A stretch of 5,729 nt of DNA, taken from positions 1-5,729 of the forward strand of contig JBKECD010000204.1 of assembly GCA_047974225.1 (NCBI GenBank), read 5' to 3'. The position numbers and the translations under genes were made by a program. Shown here piece after piece: positions 1-4,950 of the stretch. Source of the stretch: JBKEDC01 sp047974225. Its GTDB lineage: Bacteria > Bacteroidota > Bacteroidia > Bacteroidales > Prolixibacteraceae. Position 1 is the first letter of the stretch. Every line of letters starts with the position of its first letter. The notes under the pieces are model-generated. The model saw only the letters and a list, made by a program, of their open reading frames with translations. It ran no database searches and was not told the DNA's origin.

Positions 1-290
1 TATTCCTGCGATTTGATGAGATATTCTTAAGGCTATTCCCAAACTTTATTGACGAATATAACAAGCTATTCCCAGAAGAAGAGTTTGTGGAAGTTAAAAA
101 GGGCGAATTGCTCAACTCTGAGATGAGAATATTTGCCCTCATCCGACTAGGAATCTTCGATAATGACAAGATTGCCAAATTTCTAAACTTTTCTGTCGGA
201 ACAATATACACCTATAAGACAAAGGTAAAAAGCAAATCTCTTTATCGCGAGCAGTTTGAAGAGAAAATTATGGAGATAAAAGCATTCTAG
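1..290 (+). CDS. DUF6377-like transcriptional regulator, C-terminal fragment
   Basis: The frame is open from the window edge (first full codon at 3) to TAG at 288-290, giving the last 95 residues of a longer protein, so its true start lies outside the window. The fragment begins FLRFDEIFLRLFPNF and continues with a helix-turn-helix at about residues 41-79 of the fragment: a first helix around MRIFALIRLGI, then DKIAKFLNFS, and a likely recognition helix SVGTIYTYKTKVKSKS. The motif resembles the LuxR/GerE type. From memory, this tail is typical of DUF6377 proteins of Bacteroidota, which carry TPR-like repeats, one membrane segment and a coiled coil before the DNA-binding end; none of that upstream part is visible here. 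The likely role is a membrane-associated transcriptional regulator with an unknown signal. The gene lies 17 bases upstream of the esterase in the same direction, so the two may share a transcript. Family call is fairly sure, function inferred. Confidence 0.8.
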   Translation, partial: FLRFDEIFLRLFPNFIDEYNKLFPEEEFVEVKKGELLNSEMRIFALIRLGIFDNDKIAKFLNFSVGTIYTYKTKVKSKSLYREQFEEKIMEIKAF

Positions 291-307
291 CCCCTAATTC
301 AAAATAC

Positions 308-1498
308 ATGAAAAAATTAAACCTTATCATCTGCCTACTCCTAGCATCGCTAGGAGCGAGCGCCCAACAAGCCCTTTGGGGCGGGGCGCAAATCATTTCG
401 CCTGAAGTAAATAACAACAAAACAGTAACTTTCCGCTTGCAAGCACCTGAGGCGAAAGAGGTGAAAGTAACAGGCGACTTCCTGCCTACGGAGAAGATTG
501 AAACTCCTTTTGGCACATCAGACGCACCAGGCAGTGCAGCCCTTACAAAAAACGCTGAAGGCGTGTGGGAATACACCTCGGAAGTGCTCGCCTCAGAATT
601 ATATAGCTATACCTTTCTGGTGGATGGGCTTAAAATCAACGACCCAAGTAATGTGTATATGATTCGTGATGTGGCTTCGGTTACGAGTACATTCATTGTG
701 AGCGGAAACCCTGGTGATTTATACAGCGTGCAGTCAGTCCCTCATGGCACAGTGGCACGCACTTGGTATCACAGCAATGTGCTCAGCAAAAACCGTCGCC
801 TCACCATCTATACTCCTCCAGGCTATGAGGAGGGCAAAGAGAAATATCCTGTTTTCTATCTCCTTCACGGCATGGGTGGCGATGAGGAAGCATGGATTGC
901 ATTGGGGCGCACAGCTCAAATCCTCGACAACCTCATTGCACAAGGTAAAGCCAAGCCGATGATTGTGGTGATGACCAACGGCAATGTAGATCAAGAAGCG
1001 GCTCCGGGGGAGTCGGCAGAAGGATTACTCAAGCCAACAATGCAATTGCCCAACACCATGAACGGCAAATTTGAAGAGCATTTCCCTGATGTAATTAGCT
1101 ATGTAGAATCAACCTATCGCACTATTGCCAAGAAAGAATCACGAGCCATTGCAGGGCTTTCAATGGGTGGCTTCCACTCCCTGCACATCTCAAGATATTA
1201 CCCTGATTTGTTCGACTATGTGGGCTTGTTTTCAGCCGCCACTTCGGTGAACGACCCTAAATCATCGAAAGTGTATGCCAATGTGGAAAGCACGCTGAAA
1301 ACCCAATTCAGCAAGAACCCAAAACTGTATTGGATTGCAATGGGAAACACCGATTTTCTCTATAAAAACTGTGTAGAATATCGCGCATTGCTCGATAAAA
1401 ACAACTGTAAATACATCTATCGTGAGTCGGAAGACGGACACATTTGGAAAAACTGGAGAATCTATCTCTCGGAATTTGTGCCGATGCTGTTTAAATAG
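308..1498 (+). CDS. Secreted CE1-type esterase with N-terminal E-set/CBM48-like domain
   Basis: A 396-residue protein probably exported by the Sec system: residues 1-20 form a signal peptide (KK, hydrophobic core, likely cleavage after GASA, before QQ) with no lipobox cysteine. Residues about 25-135 look like an E-set/CBM48-like beta-sandwich (FRLQAPEAKEVKVTGDF, then EYTSEVLASELYSYTFLVDG). Residues about 150-396 are an alpha/beta hydrolase of the esterase D/feruloyl esterase type (PF00756-like). It has an oxyanion-region HGMGGDE from His187, the nucleophile elbow GLSMGG with Ser285, Asp349 in GNTDFLY and His378 in EDGHIWKNW, so the triad is complete. Family members deacylate plant polysaccharides (feruloyl or acetyl xylan esters); an enterochelin-esterase-like hydrolase shares the layout and cannot be excluded. 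The substrate is unknown and no glycan-utilisation genes are visible beside it. No Shine-Dalgarno precedes ATG 308, which is usual in Bacteroidota; the start is chosen because it gives the signal peptide. Confidence 0.88.
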   Translation: MKKLNLIICLLLASLGASAQQALWGGAQIISPEVNNNKTVTFRLQAPEAKEVKVTGDFLPTEKIETPFGTSDAPGSAALTKNAEGVWEYTSEVLASELYSYTFLVDGLKINDPSNVYMIRDVASVTSTFIVSGNPGDLYSVQSVPHGTVARTWYHSNVLSKNRRLTIYTPPGYEEGKEKYPVFYLLHGMGGDEEAWIALGRTAQILDNLIAQGKAKPMIVVMTNGNVDQEAAPGESAEGLLKPTMQLPNTMNGKFEEHFPDVISYVESTYRTIAKKESRAIAGLSMGGFHSLHISRYYPDLFDYVGLFSAATSVNDPKSSKVYANVESTLKTQFSKNPKLYWIAMGNTDFLYKNCVEYRALLDKNNCKYIYRESEDGHIWKNWRIYLSEFVPMLFK

Positions 1499-1568
1499 TT
1501 ATTGCGCCTTTCAGCTCCCAAAAAACTACTCCGCTAATTCTCAGGCAATAACACTAAAAAATTCACCC

Positions 1569-1628
1569 AAAGTGCGCAGCAAATAGTGGATTCAACATCA
1601 AAATCCTACTAACAGCTGCGCACTTTTT
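1569..1628 (+). terminator. Possible terminator hairpin after the esterase, built from the first repeat arms
   Basis: Bases 1569-1580 (aaagtgcgcagc) are the exact reverse complement of 1615-1626 (gctgcgcacttt), a 12-bp stem followed by a T-run ending at 1628. This resembles an intrinsic terminator 71 bases after the esterase stop. The 34-nt loop is much longer than in normal terminators, and the 3' arm is also the repeat core that recurs four more times, so the terminator reading is only a possibility. Confidence 0.3.
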
Positions 1629-1830
1629 GTGGATTCAGCTTCAGAATTGGGCTAACAGCTGCGCACTTTTCATGGATTTGATTGCAGAACTCTGCTATCA
1701 GCTGCGCACTTTTCGTGGATTCAGCATCAAAATCCTGCTATCGGCTGCGCACTTTTCGTGGATTTGGCTGCAAAACCCTACTAACAGCTGCGCACTTTGT
1801 GTGGATTCGGCGACAAAACTCCTCGATGTG
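1573..1830. repeat. Tandem array of six 43-bp units
   Basis: This fills most of the 396-base gap between the esterase stop and the next gene. The core ctgcgcactt occurs at 1616, 1659, 1702, 1745 and 1788, spaced exactly 43 bp and identical in all five. A second block, gtggatt (atggatt in the third unit), occurs at 1586, 1629, 1672, 1715, 1758 and 1801, again every 43 bp, giving six units. The middle of each unit is degenerate but still related (for example catcaaaatcct in units 1 and 4), and most units end in ctaacag or ctatcag. In unit 1 the core is reversed (aagtgcgcag, 1570-1579). The period is not a multiple of three, so the array is not coding. Exact spacing with no insertions or deletions suggests duplication followed by base substitution, with the core held constant. 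Function unknown. Confidence 0.93.
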
Positions 1831-1844
1831 ATTTGTCGGAAGTG

Positions 1845-1876
1845 TTCCTCCAGATTTCTAAAAATAATTACCTTTG
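1845..1876 (+). promoter_or_regulatory. Bacteroidota-type promoter of the mutL operon
   Basis: TACCTTTG at 1869-1876 matches the Bacteroidota primary sigma factor -7 consensus TAnnTTTG exactly. The -33 element is weak: the best candidate at the expected distance is around gttcc (1844-1848), about 21 bases upstream. Transcription would start near 1880, giving a leader of about 15 bases that still includes the ribosome binding site. The position just before the first gene of the operon supports the call; the poor -33 box suggests a modest or activated promoter. Confidence 0.65.
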
Positions 1877-1883
1877 CAAAAAA

Positions 1884-1889
1884 GAGGAG
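1884..1889 (+). promoter_or_regulatory. Shine-Dalgarno site fixing the start at 1895
   Basis: GAGGAG lies 5 bases before ATG 1895. It decides the start of the small membrane protein: an in-frame TTG at 1874 lies within the -7 promoter element and upstream of this site, so it is not used. Confidence 0.65.
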
Positions 1890-1894
1890 AACCT

Positions 1895-2209
1895 ATGATC
1901 GGAAAAATGTTTAGCACCCCTCGTCCGAAGCGATTCAACATCACCACGAGGTATTATAACGAGGATAAGGAGGACTTTGAGGCTCGTCAGCGGCAATCGC
2001 GCGCCGAGGCAGGAGTGCCCGCCGAAGACGGCAGCTATGTGCCTCATGTGAAAGGGCAATTCCGCAGTGCCATGCCCAACGCCTCACGCACTGCCGATGC
2101 CGAACGGCAGAAGTCGAACCGCCGATTGCTCATCATTGTGTGCATCTTGGCGCTGATTGCTTTCGTGGTTTTCAAATCAGGCTATCTCAGTAATTTAATC
2201 TCGCTATGA
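1895..2209 (+). CDS. Small membrane-anchored protein upstream of MutL, function unknown
   Basis: A 104-residue protein with a highly charged N-terminal three quarters and one hydrophobic segment at about residues 78-93 (LLIIVCILALIAFVVF), preceded by the basic stretch RQKSNRR and followed by a short tail. No signal peptide is seen. By the positive-inside rule the long N-terminal part should be cytoplasmic and the tail outside, as in a tail-anchored protein. The region RPKRFNITTRYYNEDKEDFEARQRQ resembles, from memory, a small conserved Bacteroidota protein with an RRFN...RYY motif next to mutL; I know no function for it. ATG 1895 is chosen for its Shine-Dalgarno site; Met5 (1907) is an alternative. 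Its stop overlaps the mutL start (ATGA, 2206-2209), so translation of the two is probably coupled. First gene of the operon. A real gene is likely; its role is not known. Confidence 0.82.
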   Translation: MIGKMFSTPRPKRFNITTRYYNEDKEDFEARQRQSRAEAGVPAEDGSYVPHVKGQFRSAMPNASRTADAERQKSNRRLLIIVCILALIAFVVFKSGYLSNLISL

Positions 2210-4095
2210 GTGATATCATTCAGTTGCTTCCCGAGTCGGTCGCCAATCAGATACACGCTGGCGAGGTGGTGCAACGCCCCTCGTCGGTGGTGAAGGAGTT
2301 GGTGGAAAATGCGATTGATGCGGGGGCTACTCAGATAAAAATTAACATCAAAGATGCTGGTCGTACCCTCATCCAAGTGAGCGATAATGGCTGTGGCATG
2401 TCGTCCACCGATGCGCGGATGGCATTTGAGCTGCACGCCACATCGAAGATTCGCCAGGCGGATGATTTGTTTAACATTCGCACGATGGGATTTCGGGGGG
2501 AAGCTTTAGCGGCAATCTCGATTGTGGCTGATGTGGAGCTACACACCAAGCAGGCAGGGGCTGAGTTGGGCACTTTCATTCATATTGTGGGTTCGGAGGT
2601 GAAGGCACATGAAGCGACTCAGTGTGCACGGGGCACTAATTTCATGGTGAAGAACCTGTTTTTCAACACCTCGGCACGGCGTAAGTTTTTGAAAGCCGAC
2701 AAGACGGAATTGGGGCACATCGCAACGGAGTTTCAGCGGTTGGCGTTGGCCAATCCCTCGGTGGGAATGAGTCTGACGAATAATGGCGACTTGATGTATG
2801 ATTTGTCATCTGGCGATAATCTGCGCAAGCGCATCTTGTCGATTTTCGGCAAGAATAGCAATCAGAAGTTGATTCCTATTGACACGCCTTCCTCCTTGGT
2901 GAACATTTCAGGATTTATCGGGCAGCCCAAATATGCCAAAAAAAGATATGGCGAGCAGTTCTTTTTTGTGAATGGTCGCTACATGAAGCATGCCTATTTC
3001 CATAAGGCGGTGAGCACGGCGCTCGACCGCTTGCTGCCCCCCGATGCGAAGCCTTGTTATTTTATTTTCTTTGAGATTGACCCGCAGCAGATTGATGTCA
3101 ATGTTTCGCCCAATAAGACGGAGGTTAAATTTGAGCAGGAGCGTGATATCTGGCACATGCTCACAGCGAGCATTCGCGAGTCGCTCGGTCGGTTTAATGT
3201 GATTCCGTCGATAGATTTCGACCAGCAGGGGAGTATTGAAATCCCTGTGGCGAAGGAGTCGAATGAGGTGGGCATGCCCCGCGTGGCAGTCGATGCGAGC
3301 TATAATCCTTTTGAGCCGAGCGCATCGTCATCATCTTCGGCAGCCACCTTCGGCAGCCGCATGAATAATGGCGGTCGGCAAGCGAGCAAGAATGAAGTCC
3401 CGAAGTGGGATAGTCTATATCAGCATTTTGAGCAAGAGGCTACTTTCGTGTCGAAAGCATCGGTGGATGGTCTTGAGCCGCAAGAGGAGTCTTCGTCGGC
3501 AGAGGTTCAGCTTCCGCTTCTGGCAGAAGAACCCATCCATCAGCGAAGTTTTCAGCTGAGGGGTAAATATATTGTGTTGCCGATGAAATCGGGCTTGATG
3601 CTGATTAATCAGCGGCGAGCGCATGAGCGTATTCTGTATGAGAAGTATTTAAAGATGCTCCAAGGAGCTCATGTGGCTAGTCAGCAGCTTCTTTTTCCGC
3701 AGCAGTTGGAGCTGACAGTGGAGGAATCAGTGGTGCTGAGCTCGCTGGAAAAAGAATTGCAGCAGGTGGGCTTTCGCCTAGAGGAGAGTGAGCCTCATGT
3801 GTTTCATATTCAGGGCATCCCTTGTGTGATAGAATCGGAGCAGGCGGTGCCAATCCTCGAAACAATGTTGCAGCGATTCATGGAGTCGGAGCTTGATTTG
3901 CGGCAGCAAACTGCCGAGTCGATGGCGGAGAATTTGGCTTCCTCGTCGGTCATTGGCTATGGAAAGGAGCTTTTGCCCGAGGAGCAGCAGCGGATTGTTG
4001 ATCAGCTCTTTGCCTGTCAGACTCCTAATTACACCCCTAGTGGGCGGACGGTGTTTGTCATCGTGCCGATGGAAGATTTAGATGTTATGTTTTGA
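2206..4095 (+). CDS. mutL: DNA mismatch repair protein MutL
   Basis: MutL is the cytoplasmic ATPase that links mismatch recognition by MutS to strand incision and excision. At 629 residues it has normal length. The N-terminal GHKL ATPase is intact: KELVENAIDAGA with Glu31 and Asn35 (equivalent to E. coli Glu29 and Asn33), DNGCGM with Asp60, HATSKI at 77-82 and GFRGEAL at 95-101. The transducer domain runs to about 330 and includes FFFVNGRYMKHA and VNVSPNKTEVKF. A Ser-rich linker (about 350-440, with SASSSSSA) leads to the C-terminal dimerisation domain. There the DQHA-x2-E-x4-E metal motif is replaced by NQRR-AH-E-RILY-E at 468-479, and the C-x-HGRP motif by TPSGRT at 610-615, so nuclease activity looks unlikely. 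No Shine-Dalgarno precedes ATG 2206 (the upstream bases are taatttaatctcgct); expression probably depends on reinitiation after the overlapping upstream gene. Confidence 0.97.
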   Translation: MSDIIQLLPESVANQIHAGEVVQRPSSVVKELVENAIDAGATQIKINIKDAGRTLIQVSDNGCGMSSTDARMAFELHATSKIRQADDLFNIRTMGFRGEALAAISIVADVELHTKQAGAELGTFIHIVGSEVKAHEATQCARGTNFMVKNLFFNTSARRKFLKADKTELGHIATEFQRLALANPSVGMSLTNNGDLMYDLSSGDNLRKRILSIFGKNSNQKLIPIDTPSSLVNISGFIGQPKYAKKRYGEQFFFVNGRYMKHAYFHKAVSTALDRLLPPDAKPCYFIFFEIDPQQIDVNVSPNKTEVKFEQERDIWHMLTASIRESLGRFNVIPSIDFDQQGSIEIPVAKESNEVGMPRVAVDASYNPFEPSASSSSSAATFGSRMNNGGRQASKNEVPKWDSLYQHFEQEATFVSKASVDGLEPQEESSSAEVQLPLLAEEPIHQRSFQLRGKYIVLPMKSGLMLINQRRAHERILYEKYLKMLQGAHVASQQLLFPQQLELTVEESVVLSSLEKELQQVGFRLEESEPHVFHIQGIPCVIESEQAVPILETMLQRFMESELDLRQQTAESMAENLASSSVIGYGKELLPEEQQRIVDQLFACQTPNYTPSGRTVFVIVPMEDLDVMF

Positions 4096-4132
4096 GCCTC
4101 CTCGGAAGAGAAAGAGGCTCTGAGTTTGTTTA
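4094..4132 (+). terminator. Possible hairpin terminator or processing site after mutL
   Basis: GAGCCTC (4094-4100) pairs with GAGGCTC (4114-4120), and an inner CTC (4101-4103) pairs with GAG (4108-4110) around a GGAA tetraloop, leaving an AAA bulge on the 3' side. The hairpin starts inside the stop codon. It is followed by tgagtttgttt, which is T-rich but not a clean U-tract, so it may end transcription only partly or just stabilise the mutL message end. Confidence 0.4.
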
Positions 4133-4141
4133 ATCAAATAC

Positions 4142-4191
4142 CCACAACACCCCTGTGGTTTTACGCTCCCCCTTGGGGGAGTTGGAGGGGG
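4142..4191 (+). promoter_or_regulatory. Two short hairpins and a G-rich ribosome binding site before the first rhomboid gene
   Basis: CCACA (4142-4146) pairs with TGTGG (4154-4158) and is followed by TTTT, a short terminator-like hairpin. Next, CTCCCCC (4166-4172) and GGGGGAG (4175-4181) form a perfect 7-bp inverted repeat with a 2-base centre. Then GGAGGGGG (4184-4191) lies 7 bases before ATG 4199 and probably acts as the ribosome binding site. The C-rich arm could instead pair with this G-rich site, giving two exclusive folds, one hiding and one freeing the site. No Bacteroidota promoter element is visible in the 103-base gap. The C-rich/G-rich palindrome also resembles dispersed intergenic repeats I recall from Bacteroidota genomes. 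Folding and function are inferred. Confidence 0.4.
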
Positions 4192-4198
4192 CTTTATT

Positions 4199-4939
4199 AT
4201 GAATAATTTTAGAACAATAGCTCAGCAAACCCCACTTGTGGTGAAGAATATCATCATCATCAATGTGCTGATGTTTGTGCTCTCTTTTGTGTTTTCATTA
4301 AAGAATATCAACTTAAATCAGCTGCTTGGGTTGTATTATATCGGCTCATCGAACTTTCGCCCCTTTCAAGTTGTAACCCATATGTTTATGCATGGGGGGC
4401 TGACTCACATCTTCTTTAATATGTATGCACTGTGGATGTTTGGGCGAGTGCTCGAAAGTGTGTGGGGACCAAAGCGGTTTTTTATTTTCTACTTCGTTAC
4501 TGGCATTGGAGCAGCCATTCTGCACATGCTTGCCATGCATGTCGAATTTATGTCGCTAGCCTCCGATATGGATGCTCGCTCGGTGCATATGGTGCTGCGC
4601 GAAGGAGCTGATGTGATTAGTCGGGGACAAAACTACACCGATTCAGCCCTAGCGCAGCTTAACTTGCTGCTGTGCACGCCCACCGTGGGAGCTTCAGGAG
4701 CTGTGTTTGGGGTGTTGCTGGGATTTGGCATGCTATTCCCCAATACGCAGTTGATGCTGATCATTCCACCGATGCCCATCAAAGCTAAATATTTTGTGAT
4801 GATTTATGGCGCATTGGAGCTGTTCCTAGGCTTTACTAATTCGGGCGGAAATGTGGCGCACTTTGCTCATGTGGGGGGAATGATTTTCGGCTATTTTATG
4901 ATTCGCCATTGGAACAAACGAAGTAATACTTTTTATTAA
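4199..4939 (+). CDS. Rhomboid family intramembrane serine protease (first of two)
   Basis: A 246-residue polytopic membrane protein. Rhomboids cleave membrane-spanning substrates within the bilayer with a Ser-His dyad. Six membrane segments are likely: about 17-34, 56-80, 92-112, 160-180, 188-212 and 220-237. The family motifs are present: HGGLTHIFFNMYALWMFG with His70 and Asn74 (the oxyanion HxxxN in the second segment), GASGAVFG with nucleophile Ser166 in the fourth, and HFAHVGGMIFGY with catalytic His224 in the sixth, so it should be active. An insertion of about 45 polar residues (about 114-158, including the DMDARS and REGADVISRGQNYTD stretches) separates the third and fourth segments, which the next rhomboid lacks. 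The start at 4199 has a G-rich upstream site and places the first membrane segment normally. It follows mutL by 103 bases and precedes the second rhomboid by 11, probably in one operon. Substrate unknown. Confidence 0.95.
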   Translation: MNNFRTIAQQTPLVVKNIIIINVLMFVLSFVFSLKNINLNQLLGLYYIGSSNFRPFQVVTHMFMHGGLTHIFFNMYALWMFGRVLESVWGPKRFFIFYFVTGIGAAILHMLAMHVEFMSLASDMDARSVHMVLREGADVISRGQNYTDSALAQLNLLLCTPTVGASGAVFGVLLGFGMLFPNTQLMLIIPPMPIKAKYFVMIYGALELFLGFTNSGGNVAHFAHVGGMIFGYFMIRHWNKRSNTFY

Positions 4940-4940
4940 G

Positions 4941-4947
4941 AAGGAGG
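4941..4947 (+). promoter_or_regulatory. Strong Shine-Dalgarno site of the second rhomboid gene
   Basis: AAGGAGG, close to the full anti-SD complement, lies 3 bases before ATG 4951, directly after the stop of the first rhomboid. It sets the start of the second rhomboid. Such strong sites are uncommon in Bacteroidota, which mostly initiate without them. Confidence 0.65.
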
Positions 4948-4950
4948 GCT

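Noticed and set aside
87..290. Separate 67-residue gene starting at GTG 87
   Set aside because: The same frame is open to the window edge and encodes matching family sequence before position 87, so this is the tail of a longer protein, not a small gene.
1498..1552. Perfect 8-bp inverted repeat GTTATTGC / GCAATAAC after the esterase as a terminator
   Set aside because: The loop is 39 bases, the stem is AT-rich and no T-run follows, so it may be chance; the hairpin at 1569-1628 is a better though still weak candidate.
1570..1830. CRISPR array
   Set aside because: The units are related along their whole length, the variable parts are only about 17 bases and resemble one another, the unit is not a typical repeat-spacer pair, and no cas gene is present.
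1874..1894. Upstream TTG start extending the small membrane protein by seven residues
   Set aside because: The TTG is part of the TACCTTTG promoter element and lies upstream of the expected transcription start; ATG 1895 has a well-placed GAGGAG.
1627..1914. Open frame of 95 codons with Cys/Trp-rich, repeating peptide content
   Set aside because: It runs through the 43-bp array, whose period shifts the frame each unit, and continues through the mutL-operon promoter into the next gene. There is no ribosome binding site and its composition is unlike a protein, so it is a by-product of the repeats.
2908..3156. Minus-strand open frames inside mutL, such as 2908-3156 and 3677-3865
   Set aside because: They lie opposite a well-conserved gene, show no recognisable domain and no supporting start signals, so they are antisense shadows.
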